A stretch of 35,979 nt of DNA, from assembly GCA_964644025.1 (NCBI GenBank), contig CAZXVW010000020.1:1-35979 (forward strand). Reading direction: 5' to 3'. Under the pieces are notes generated by a model. The model ran no database searches, was not told the origin of the DNA, and was given only the letters and a program-made list of their open reading frames with translations. Position 1 is the first letter of the stretch, and each line of letters begins with the position of its first letter. This document shows positions 1 to 7,354 of the stretch, piece by piece. The position numbers and the translations under genes are program-made. The DNA is from CAZXVW01 sp964644025. GTDB taxonomy: Bacteria; Acidobacteriota; Terriglobia; Bryobacterales; Bryobacteraceae.

Positions 1-1
1 C

Positions 2-1102
2 GCCAACGGCGTGGCCTACGTCAGTTACAACACGCTGCCGGGCGCTTATTTCAAACAAATGATGCGCGAGATGATGTTCTTCCACCTGGAACCGTTCGCC
101 GCCGCCGCCGAACGCCTTACCGAGGCCTTCGCTTTCGTCCGGTCCCTGGCCGCCTGCCAGCGCGACTCGGATGAGATCGGCCGGGCCGTCCGGAGCGAGT
201 GCGAGCGCATCCTCGATTTGAAGCCCGGCCACCTCTACCACGACGAACTGGCCGAAACCAATGCCCCGGTGTATTTCTACCAGTTCGTCGAGCACGCCCG
301 GCGCCACGGATTGCAGTATCTCGCCGAGGCCGATTTCCATCAAATGCAGCCACCCGCGGCCCCCCAGGTGTTTGACCTCCCGCACCTGCCACCGGCGTCC
401 GACCTCATCCGCAGGGAACAGTACTTCGATTTTGTCCGGTGCCGGCGGTTCCGCCGCACCCTGCTCGTCCGGGATCGCGTCGCCCTCGAGCGCAGCCTGG
501 ATCCGCGCCGGATCCCGGGGATGTTCCTCGCCAGCCCGGTGGAGCCGGTTTCCCCGAAACCGGACCTGCGTCTGGGAAAAGTCGAGAAGTTTCGCCTGGA
601 ACGCGGCGGGAAGGTCACCACTTTTTCCACCGGCTCGCCGCTCGCCAAGGCGGCCCTGCTGGAGCTGGGCGCCACCTGGCCGGGCAATGTGCGGCTGGAT
701 GAACTGGCCCGGCGCGCGCTCGGCCGGCTGCCCGGCCCGGGGGCCAGCGGCGAAGATGTGCCGGCGGCGGTGGGAAAACTGGCCCTGGAACTCTACGCCG
801 CCAATGTGGCCCAGTTGAACGTCCGGTCGCTCGATCTCGTCACCCGCCCCGGCGAGCGCCCGGTGGCCAGTCGCCTGGCGCGCTACCAGCTCCATGAGGG
901 GACCCAGTGCGTCAACTTGCTCCACGTCATGGTGGAGACCAAGGGCGAGGAAATCCGCCGGCTCCTGCTGCTGCTCGACGGCACGCGGGATCGCGCCGCC
1001 CTCCGCGAACAGGTCAGCAAAATTGCGAATAAAGAGATTTCCGAGGAGCAATTAGACCAAGCCCTCGGCGAACTTGCCCGCCTGGCCTTGCTGGTCGCCT
1101 GA
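2..1102 (+). CDS. Methyltransferase regulatory-domain protein, 3' part
   Basis: This is the C-terminal part of a larger protein. The frame is open at the first complete codon and reads ANGVAYVSYNTLPG, which matches the end of the SAM-methyltransferase fold in proteins carrying the methyltransferase regulatory domain (PF10119 type). The catalytic Rossmann half would lie upstream of the window. The visible ~366 residues hold the helical regulatory domain (about the first 170 residues; KPGHLYHDELAETNAPVYFY is a family-typical stretch) and then a C-terminal region typical of the same family, possibly winged-helix-like, ending with a short helical tail. The target of methylation is not known for most members; lysine methyltransferase activity has been suggested for relatives. 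The GTG at position 11 is probably an internal valine, not a start. The gene ends with TGA 27 nt before a short-repeat region and converges on the dehydratase gene. Confidence 0.8.
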   Translation, partial: ANGVAYVSYNTLPGAYFKQMMREMMFFHLEPFAAAAERLTEAFAFVRSLAACQRDSDEIGRAVRSECERILDLKPGHLYHDELAETNAPVYFYQFVEHARRHGLQYLAEADFHQMQPPAAPQVFDLPHLPPASDLIRREQYFDFVRCRRFRRTLLVRDRVALERSLDPRRIPGMFLASPVEPVSPKPDLRLGKVEKFRLERGGKVTTFSTGSPLAKAALLELGATWPGNVRLDELARRALGRLPGPGASGEDVPAAVGKLALELYAANVAQLNVRSLDLVTRPGERPVASRLARYQLHEGTQCVNLLHVMVETKGEEIRRLLLLLDGTRDRAALREQVSKIANKEISEEQLDQALGELARLALLVA

Positions 1103-1128
1103 ACCCTGCTCTGTTGACCATTCCCGGT

Positions 1129-1221
1129 TCTTGGCGTCTTGGCGCCTTGGCGTGCCGTTATCGTCCGGGGCGGCGTGTTGCGGCCGCTCCATCTCATCAC
1201 GCAAAACCGCAAAGGCGCAAA
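1129..1221. repeat. Inverted pair of 8-bp tandem repeats
   Basis: The left arm at 1129-1154 is three head-to-tail 8-mers, TCTTGGCG, TCTTGGCG and CCTTGGCG, ending in TG. The right arm at 1198-1221 starts with CACGCAAAA and contains three GCAAA units. Its reverse complement reads TTTGCG-CC-TTTGCG-GT-TTTGCGTG, an imperfect inverted copy of the left arm (TTGGCG against TTTGCG). About 43 nt separate the arms. It occupies the space between two convergent genes, so it could act as a transcription barrier or be a dispersed non-coding repeat. No protein is encoded by it. Confidence 0.6.
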
Positions 1222-1237
1222 TCGGGTTGCCTCCCGC

Positions 1238-2776
1238 TCACAGCACCGGCCCGATGGACCAGGGCACGAACTCGTTGTGGCCGAGCCGCTCACTCGAGGT
1301 CGTTTCCCCGGAAGCCACGCGCAGCACGAAGTCGAATATCTCCTGGCCCACCTCTTCCACGCCGGCCTCGCCGTCGGCGATGCGGCCGGCGTTAATGTCC
1401 ATGTCCTCGGGCATTTGCCGGAACGTCCGGCTGTTGCTGCAGATCTTGATCACCGGCACAATCGGGAAGCCGCTGGCACTGCCGCGGCCGGTGGTGAACG
1501 CCACCAGGTTGGCGCCGCCGGCTGCCATGCCGGTGACTGAAACCGGATCATTGCCCGGCGTATTCATGAAGACCAGCCCGGGGCCGGTGACCCGCTCGGC
1601 GTAATCGAACGCACCCATCAAAACGCTGGTGCCCGCCTTGGCGACCGCGCCTAGCGACTTTTCCAGAATATTGGTCAAACCGCCTTCCCGGTTGCCCGGC
1701 GAGGGGTTGTCATTGAAATCACTGCCGAAAGGCCGGAGGTAATTCTTGTACTGTTCCACCAGGCGAAGGTATTTTTCGGCCACCTCCCGGTTGCGCGACC
1801 GCCGCACGAGCAGGTTCTCGGCGCCGAACGTCTCCGTGGTCTCCGACAGGATCACCGTGCCGCCGGCCGCCGCCAGCCGGTCGGCACAATTGCCCAGCGC
1901 CGGGTTGCAGGTGATCGCCGAGAGCGCGTCCGAACCCCCGCATTCCAGCCCGAGGACAATGCCGGTAGCTGGGGCCTCGACGCGCCTTTCATCCGCGGCG
2001 CGCTCGATCATCTTCCGGACCACGCTTCGGGCCTTCTCCACCGCCGCCCGCGTCCCGCCGGCCCCCTGCAACGTGAGACCGAAGAGGCGGTCGCCGGCCC
2101 ACGCGCCGGGTTCCACGTACAGGCTGACCTGGTTAACCTCGCAGCCAAGACCGAGCAGCACCGCGCCGGTGACGTTCGGGTGATCCAGTAGCCCGGCAAT
2201 GGTCCGGCGCAACTGCCTGGTGTCCGGCCCCTCCTGGATACTGCAGCCGTGCCCATGGGGAAAAGCCGCCACCCCGTCCACGCTCGCCGGCAGCGCTTCC
2301 CGTTCGAAGCTTCGCGCCACCAACTCTGCGGCGTAGGACGCGCAACTGCTGGCGGCGACCACGGCGATGTAGTTCCGCGTTCCGATTCGTCCGTCCGGGC
2401 GGCGGTAACCGCGAAAGGCCGGCCCCGTGGCTGGGGGGGACGGAACGGGTGATTCCCGCGCGGGGAAGTCGAACTCTCCGGCCCTGGTCTTCAGGCCCAC
2501 GTTATGCACGTGGACGTGCATGCCCGGCTCGATCCCCTTCGTCGCTCGGCCGATCTCCTGGCCGAAGCGAATCACGGCGCCGCCGGCCTCGATCCGCTCC
2601 AGTGCTACCTTGTGGGCAAACGGCACCGGTTCGGCCACTGTCACCCGTAGCCCGCCGAAGCGTAACTGCTGCCCCCGCACCAGCGGCACTCGGGCTACGG
2701 CTACATTGTCACGCGGATGAAGACGGATCGCGGCGTTGTCCGCCGCTGGCCAGTTGACGGTTGAATCAGAATTCAT
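1238..2776 (-). CDS. uxaA: UxaA-family altronate/galactarate dehydratase
   Basis: A 512-residue protein with the full-length UxaA/GarD architecture: an N-terminal SAF domain (about residues 10-100, HPRDNVAVARVPL to GMHVHVHNVGL), a linker, then the catalytic region starting GYRRPDGRIGTRNYIAV. Conserved blocks GCEVNQ, GLECGGSDALSAI and FMNTPGNDPVSVTG are visible. UxaA converts D-altronate to 2-dehydro-3-deoxy-D-gluconate in galacturonate breakdown; close relatives use D-galactarate or other sugar acids, so the substrate is not fixed by sequence alone. No uxaB, uxaC or kdg gene is adjacent. The gene stands alone, diverging from the GT39 gene. A TATAAT on the minus strand (2847 down to 2842) gives it a leader of about 60 nt. 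Start ATG at 2776. Confidence 0.85.
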   Translation of the reverse strand: MNSDSTVNWPAADNAAIRLHPRDNVAVARVPLVRGQQLRFGGLRVTVAEPVPFAHKVALERIEAGGAVIRFGQEIGRATKGIEPGMHVHVHNVGLKTRAGEFDFPARESPVPSPPATGPAFRGYRRPDGRIGTRNYIAVVAASSCASYAAELVARSFEREALPASVDGVAAFPHGHGCSIQEGPDTRQLRRTIAGLLDHPNVTGAVLLGLGCEVNQVSLYVEPGAWAGDRLFGLTLQGAGGTRAAVEKARSVVRKMIERAADERRVEAPATGIVLGLECGGSDALSAITCNPALGNCADRLAAAGGTVILSETTETFGAENLLVRRSRNREVAEKYLRLVEQYKNYLRPFGSDFNDNPSPGNREGGLTNILEKSLGAVAKAGTSVLMGAFDYAERVTGPGLVFMNTPGNDPVSVTGMAAGGANLVAFTTGRGSASGFPIVPVIKICSNSRTFRQMPEDMDINAGRIADGEAGVEEVGQEIFDFVLRVASGETTSSERLGHNEFVPWSIGPVL

Positions 2777-2841
2777 CGGATTGAAAATGATGGGCGGGCG
2801 CGCCGCCTCGGACCACTTCCCCCGGCGCTCGTCCTTGGCTC

Positions 2842-2849
2842 ATTATACT
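2842..2849. promoter_or_regulatory. Overlapping -10 elements on both strands
   Basis: The octamer ATTATACT reads TATAAT on the minus strand (2847-2842), facing the dehydratase gene, and TATACT on the plus strand (2844-2849), facing the glycosyltransferase gene. No good -35 at standard spacing is visible for either. On the plus side the GTG start at 2856 is only 6 nt past the hexamer, so a transcript would begin at or next to the start codon. The minus-strand match is the stronger one. Confidence 0.45.
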
Positions 2850-2855
2850 TGATAG

Positions 2856-4319
2856 GTGTTCCGGGTAACCGTCAAGGCCCTGCTGGCTATCGTCGCGCTC
2901 TACTTCTTGTTGTTCTTCGGATTGACGCGCGTCGGGCTGCTGGGCCCGGATGAGCCCCGCTACGCCTCTATCGGCCGCGAGATGGCGTTCTCCGGCGATT
3001 GGGTCACTCCGCGGCTCTGGGGCCGGCCGTGGTTCGAGAAGCCCGCCCTGTTGTACTGGATGACCGGCATCGCCTTCCGCTGCGGGCTGGGCGATGACCT
3101 GGCGCCCCGGGTACCGGTCGCGGCGGCCAGCGTGCTGTTCCTGGGCTTCTTTTTCCTGCTGCTCCGCCGCGAATTCGGCTCCCGCCCGGCGCTTTACGCC
3201 TCGCTGATGCTGGCCACTTCGGCAGGCTGGGTCTCTTTCAGCCAGCTTTGCCTCACTGACCTGCCGATGGCCGCCGCCTTCGCGGCCTCGCTGCTGCTCT
3301 GCTTGCGGTGGCTGGCCACCGGGGAGCGCGGCGGATTGCTGCCGGCCGGCGTTCTGCTGGGCGTGGCCGTGCTGGCCAAGGGCCTGGTGCCCGTGGCCCT
3401 GTTCCTGCCGGTGGCCTGGATGGGCCGGAAGCGGTGGCGCGACTGCGCGCTCCTGTTCGGCTTCGCCGCCTTGACCGCCGCCCCGTGGTACGTGCTCTGC
3501 ACACTGGCCAACGGCCCTGACTTCCTGGAGGAATTCTTCTGGAAGCACCACCTCGCCCGCTTCGCGACTCCAGGCTTGCAGCACGTCCAGCCGTTCTGGT
3601 TTTACCTCCCCGTACTGCTGGCGGCGCTGCTTCCCTGGACTCCGGCCGCCGTGGTCCTGCTCCGTCGCAGCCTGTATCGCGACTGCCGCTTGCGCCTGCT
3701 GCTCGCGGTGAGCCTGTTCGGCCTCGTCTTCTTCTCGGCCTCGGCGAACAAGCTACCCGGCTATCTGCTTCCGTTGCTGCCACCGCTGGCCGCCATCGCT
3801 GGAGCGGGCCTGGCAAGGGCGAGGAGCGCCGGGCTGGTTCTGGCCGCCTGCGCCCTCCCGCTGGCCCTCATCCCAATTGCCGCGGACCTGCTCCCCCGGG
3901 CCCTGCTCACCGGACTATCGCGGGCCGGACAGCCGCCGCTGAGCTGGTACGCGGCGGCTCCGGCCCTTGTGCTCGCGCTGGGGGTCTGGTGGCTCGACCG
4001 GGCCGGGCGCCGGGACGCCGCCGTGGTCTGCCTCGCGCTGGCCGTCACCACGGGCCTGGCCTGGTTGAAGGTAACCGCGTTCCCCGTCCTGGACCGCACC
4101 GTCTCGGCGCGCGGTATTTGGCGCCAGATTGCGCCGGGCACGCTAGACGTCTGCGTCGGCAACGTGCACCGCAACATCCGTTACGGCCTGAACTATTATT
4201 CCATCGATCCGCTTCCCCCCTGCTCGCGAACCGAACGGCCGTTTCATATCCGGCAAACGGAAGGCAGCCCGGCGGAAGTTGTACCCGCCTTCGCCGACGT
4301 GCCACCGGGCGCACGTTAA
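2856..4319 (+). CDS. ArnT/PMT-like GT39 membrane glycosyltransferase
   Basis: A 487-residue polytopic membrane protein of the dolichyl-phosphate-mannose mannosyltransferase (PMT_2)/ArnT type. These enzymes take a sugar from an undecaprenyl-phosphate carrier and move it to lipid A, protein or other acceptors on the outer face of the inner membrane. Evidence: the first membrane helix (residues 7-28) is followed by GPDEPRYA, with the catalytic-type acidic pair D32-E33. Then come WFEKPALLYWMTG and QLCLTDLPMA, both typical of the family, and at least ten further hydrophobic segments. A short soluble tail (VCVGNVHRNIRYGLNYYS) ends the protein. GTG 2856 has no Shine-Dalgarno sequence but lies immediately after a -10-like element and gives the usual family N-terminus. 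The acceptor is not predictable. It converges with the lipoprotein gene, 52 nt between stops. Confidence 0.8.
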   Translation: MFRVTVKALLAIVALYFLLFFGLTRVGLLGPDEPRYASIGREMAFSGDWVTPRLWGRPWFEKPALLYWMTGIAFRCGLGDDLAPRVPVAAASVLFLGFFFLLLRREFGSRPALYASLMLATSAGWVSFSQLCLTDLPMAAAFAASLLLCLRWLATGERGGLLPAGVLLGVAVLAKGLVPVALFLPVAWMGRKRWRDCALLFGFAALTAAPWYVLCTLANGPDFLEEFFWKHHLARFATPGLQHVQPFWFYLPVLLAALLPWTPAAVVLLRRSLYRDCRLRLLLAVSLFGLVFFSASANKLPGYLLPLLPPLAAIAGAGLARARSAGLVLAACALPLALIPIAADLLPRALLTGLSRAGQPPLSWYAAAPALVLALGVWWLDRAGRRDAAVVCLALAVTTGLAWLKVTAFPVLDRTVSARGIWRQIAPGTLDVCVGNVHRNIRYGLNYYSIDPLPPCSRTERPFHIRQTEGSPAEVVPAFADVPPGAR

Positions 4320-4371
4320 GCCATTCGCCGGGCGCAGCCGCCGAAACTCTCCGGCCGGACCTCTCGCCCCG

Positions 4372-5229
4372 TCACTTCAGCCGCTTGTTCGCCGCCTTCA
4401 GCTCCTTCTCAATCTCCTTGGCCAGCTTCTTCGTCTCTTCGCTTTCCGGCAGCGACTTCAACACTTCCAGCGCCTTCTCGTCGAACAGCTTCACCCGGTC
4501 TGGCTTGTCCAGCTTGCGGGGAGAGTAAATATCGCCCAGCCGATGTAATTCCTCCGCCACGGCGGCCAGAAACGTTTCCCTGGGAATCACCGGGTTCTCA
4601 CCGGCGAAGATCTTCTGCGCCTTGGCGGTGTCCTGTTTGGCGCCCACCGCGTTGCAAACGGTCAGCAGCACCTCCCGCTGCAGCGACTGCTGCTCGGCGG
4701 CAGCGGCCTCCCGTTCCGAAAGCACATGGCCCTCGGCGATCTTGTTGAGACTGGCAACCTCCTGGGCGCTTCCCTGGGGAAAGCTGAACGCTATCGGCAC
4801 TTCTCCCGCCGCGTTGGCCTGCTGCAATTGGGCAAAGGTCTGGAAAAACTGGACGGCCTGGCGGTTTGCCTGGCTGCGGTAGTCGGCCATGACCCGGCGA
4901 AACTCCGCCGCCGCTCCTTGGTTCACCTTGGCGCCGGCTTCGTAAGCATCCGCTATCTTCATGTACCCAGCCGCCATCCCGGCCGTGATCATCAACCGCC
5001 AGGGCTGTGCGCGGTCAGCAAATTCACTGCCAGGCTTGGCCAGAGTCTCCAAGTTGTCGGATGTCTTTTGCAAGTCACCGGTGCTCCAGGTTGTCTGGGC
5101 CGCCTGCCAGAACCAGGCGGGCGTTCCCGGCGCCGGACCCGCGGGCCCTCCGCAACTCGACAGGCTGATCAGCATCGCGGCAAGCAAACAAGCCAGGAAT
5201 GGAATTCGAGCGCTCGGTCTGGAACTCAT
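4372..5229 (-). CDS. Putative outer-membrane lipoprotein, unknown function
   Basis: A 285-residue protein that I do not recognise by family. Residues 1-25 form a lipoprotein signal peptide ending in the lipobox LSSC, with C26 as the lipidated residue. The following Gly-Gly carries no Asp +2 inner-membrane retention signal, so outer-membrane sorting is likely. The mature part is soluble and alpha-helical: a TPR-like helical segment early (TWSTGDLQKTSDNLETLAK), Ala/Gln-rich helices, and a very Lys/Glu-rich C-terminal helix. ATG 5229 is chosen because a perfect AGGAGG (5234-5239) lies 4 nt upstream and the signal peptide begins there. A longer in-frame opening to 5514 runs over the divergent gene and is rejected. 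It faces away from the muropeptide-recycling genes and may share their promoter island. Confidence 0.75.
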   Translation of the reverse strand: MSSRPSARIPFLACLLAAMLISLSSCGGPAGPAPGTPAWFWQAAQTTWSTGDLQKTSDNLETLAKPGSEFADRAQPWRLMITAGMAAGYMKIADAYEAGAKVNQGAAAEFRRVMADYRSQANRQAVQFFQTFAQLQQANAAGEVPIAFSFPQGSAQEVASLNKIAEGHVLSEREAAAAEQQSLQREVLLTVCNAVGAKQDTAKAQKIFAGENPVIPRETFLAAVAEELHRLGDIYSPRKLDKPDRVKLFDEKALEVLKSLPESEETKKLAKEIEKELKAANKRLK

Positions 5230-5374
5230 AATGCCTCCTGCCACGTCACACCTATCACACTTGCGCTCCCGTTTCAAGGCCGGAGTGGGGCGGAATCGCC
5301 GGCGGGCCTCACCGGTCACTGTGTTCGCGGCGTCCACCGCCGCTGTCCCCTGAGCTACGCCGGCCGGTCCCGCT

Positions 5375-5382
5375 TGTATAAT
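5375..5382. promoter_or_regulatory. Overlapping -10 elements between lipoprotein and NlpC genes
   Basis: The sequence TGTATAAT contains a perfect TATAAT on the plus strand (5377-5382) and TATACA on the minus strand (5380-5375). The plus hexamer is 13 nt before the TTG start of the endopeptidase. The minus hexamer is about 145 nt before the lipoprotein start. No convincing -35 is visible on the plus side. Confidence 0.45.
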
Positions 5383-5395
5383 CTGGTGGAGAAGA

Positions 5396-6250
5396 TTGAC
5401 CGCGATGGGACTCGGCCTCGTTGTGATGATGGCGGCAAACCTGGTGGTCGTGACGCCGGTGGCGGACTTGTATTCCGAGCCGGATGAGGCAGTCGCCGTG
5501 GCCACGCAGGCCATCTACGGCACCAACGTGGAATCGCTCCGCCGGCACGGCTCCTGGCTCGAAGTACGCACGCCGGACGGCTATATCGGCTGGGCGCCCG
5601 CCGCCTCTCTCCACCCGCTCGGCGGCCGCTGCTACGCCTGCTCCGGGCGGGTGGCCCGCATCGAGAGCCTTTTCGCCAATATTTACCGGGAACCCGATCT
5701 CACGCGTCACCGTCCGCTGGTCACCGTCCCGTTTGAAACCCGGTTGGAGGTGGCTGCCGAGCCGGAAACCGAACAACGCCGGTGGATCCAGCTCCGCTTA
5801 CCCGGCGGCACCGAGGGCTGGATCCAGCGCGGAGACGTCAGCTTTGACAACCGCTCGCTCTCGATCCCGGACACCGTCAAGCTCGCCCGGCGTTTCCTCG
5901 GCCTGCCCTACCGGTGGGGCGGCGTGTCCACGTTCGGCTTCGATTGTTCCGGCTTCACCCAGATGCTCTGCCGCCGGCGCGGCATCGCCATCCCGCGCGA
6001 TGCGGCCCCGCAGGCCGCCTGGGAGGGCATGGTCCCGGTCGAACGCGACCGACTCGAGCCCGGCGACCTCGTGTTTTTCGGTGAATCCCCGCAACAGATC
6101 ACGCACACCGGCATGTACATCGGTGACGGCGAATTCATTCACGCCACCGCCTGGCAGCGGCCCGTGGTGCAGGTCAGCCGGCTCGACGACCCGCACTGGA
6201 GCCAGTTACTGGTCGCCTGCCGCCGCCCCCGACAAAAGAACCAGCCATGA
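5396..6250 (+). CDS. SH3-NlpC/P60 peptidoglycan peptide endopeptidase (YkfC-like)
   Basis: A 284-residue protein with two bacterial SH3-like regions (about residues 20-75 and 85-150) and a C-terminal NlpC/P60 cysteine peptidase domain (about 155-280). The catalytic set is complete: C184 in GFDCSGF, H237 in THTGMYIG and H249 in FIHAT. This is the YkfC arrangement; YkfC cleaves L-Ala-gamma-D-Glu from diaminopimelate in free muropeptides. The next gene is an L-Ala-D/L-Glu epimerase overlapping by 4 nt (ATGA), the same functional pair as Bacillus ykfB-ykfC. The N-terminus is hydrophobic (LGLVVMMAANLVVV) and could be a short signal or anchor. TTG 5396 is favoured because GGAG (5388-5391) is 4 nt upstream; ATG 5405 is the alternative. 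Confidence 0.85.
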   Translation: MTAMGLGLVVMMAANLVVVTPVADLYSEPDEAVAVATQAIYGTNVESLRRHGSWLEVRTPDGYIGWAPAASLHPLGGRCYACSGRVARIESLFANIYREPDLTRHRPLVTVPFETRLEVAAEPETEQRRWIQLRLPGGTEGWIQRGDVSFDNRSLSIPDTVKLARRFLGLPYRWGGVSTFGFDCSGFTQMLCRRRGIAIPRDAAPQAAWEGMVPVERDRLEPGDLVFFGESPQQITHTGMYIGDGEFIHATAWQRPVVQVSRLDDPHWSQLLVACRRPRQKNQP

Positions 6251-7335
6251 ACCGGCGTAATTGGATCAAAACTATGGCCGCTCTGGCGGCCCCGCGGCTG
6301 AATGCGGCCCCTGCCGCTCAAGTGGAGACCGAAATCGTCCGCCTCCGCCTCCGCCACACGTGGACGACGACCATGTCTTCCAGCAATTACCGCGACACGC
6401 TCCACGTGCGTTACACGCGCGACGGCGTCACCGGCCGCGGCGAAGGCGCTCCCATCGTGCGCTACCACGAGAACGCTGCCGGCGCGCGCCGCGCCGTCGA
6501 TTCCCTCCGCGGGCAGTTGGCCGCTGCCGACCCCTGGCAATTCGATAAACTCCAGCGCCGGGTTTCGGCGGAGATTCACGGCCAGTACGCCGCCAAGGCC
6601 GCCATCGATATCGCCTTGATGGACTGGATCGGGCAGAAGCTCGGCGTGCCGCTGTACCGTTACTTCGGCCTCGACCCGGACGAGGCCCCGCTGACGACGT
6701 TCTCCATCGGCATCGACACGCCCGAAGTCGTTAAACAGAAGGTCCGCGAGGCAGCCCCCTATCCCGTGCTCAAAATCAAGGTGGGCCTAGACTCCGACGA
6801 AGCCACAATTGAAGCCGTTCGCGCCGTCACCGGCAAGCCCCTGCGCGTCGACGCCAACGAAGGCTGGAAAGACAAGGAAGCGGCCGTCCGCAAAATTGAG
6901 TGGATGGCCGCCCGCGGCGTCGAATTCGTGGAACAACCGATGCCCGCCTCGATGCTGGAGGAAACCCGCTGGGTCCGCGAACGGGTCGGGGTACCCATCA
7001 TCGCCGATGAGGCGGTCCTGCGCCCCAGCGACATTCCGAGGCTCGCAGGCGTCTACGACGGCATCAACATCAAGCTGGACAAGTGCGGCGGGATTCTCGA
7101 AGCCTACCGCATGATTCAGATCGCCCGTGCCCTGGGCCTGAAAACCATGCTCGGCTGCATGATTTCCAGTTCGGTTTCCATCACCGCCGCCGCCCACCTC
7201 TCACCGCTGGTTGACTACGCTGACCTGGACGGCAACCTGCTGATTGCCAATGACCCTTACCGCGGCGTCCGTGTCCGCCACGGCAAACTGATCCTGCCGG
7301 ACGCGCCGGGCCTCGGCCTGACATCGGCGGCCTGA
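6247..7335 (+). CDS. L-Ala-D/L-Glu dipeptide epimerase (enolase superfamily)
   Basis: A 362-residue member of the muconate-lactonising/enolase superfamily. It should interconvert L-Ala-D-Glu and L-Ala-L-Glu, so that dipeptides from peptidoglycan can be hydrolysed and reused. The active site is complete: K176-I-K178 (KxK), metal ligands D202, E229 and D254, and the opposing lysine K276 in NIKLDKCGG. The C-terminal DLDG (DxD) is typical of dipeptide-specific members. The ATG overlaps the stop of the preceding endopeptidase (ATGA), so translation is coupled. The first ~20 residues (MNRRNWIKTMAALAAP) look like a shortened twin-arginine signal, which is unusual because known dipeptide epimerases are cytoplasmic. 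It converges on the transglutaminase gene, 19 nt between stops. Confidence 0.88.
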   Translation: MNRRNWIKTMAALAAPRLNAAPAAQVETEIVRLRLRHTWTTTMSSSNYRDTLHVRYTRDGVTGRGEGAPIVRYHENAAGARRAVDSLRGQLAAADPWQFDKLQRRVSAEIHGQYAAKAAIDIALMDWIGQKLGVPLYRYFGLDPDEAPLTTFSIGIDTPEVVKQKVREAAPYPVLKIKVGLDSDEATIEAVRAVTGKPLRVDANEGWKDKEAAVRKIEWMAARGVEFVEQPMPASMLEETRWVRERVGVPIIADEAVLRPSDIPRLAGVYDGINIKLDKCGGILEAYRMIQIARALGLKTMLGCMISSSVSITAAAHLSPLVDYADLDGNLLIANDPYRGVRVRHGKLILPDAPGLGLTSAA

Positions 7336-7354
7336 ACGCCCGGTCGCTTCAGCT

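Noticed and set aside
2766..3584. 272-codon open frame on the minus strand
   Set aside because: Antisense to the GT39 gene; the product is Gln/Glu/Arg-rich low complexity.
5230..5514. 95-residue N-terminal extension of the lipoprotein
   Set aside because: It overlaps the divergent endopeptidase gene and would bury the signal peptide; a perfect AGGAGG precedes the ATG at 5229.
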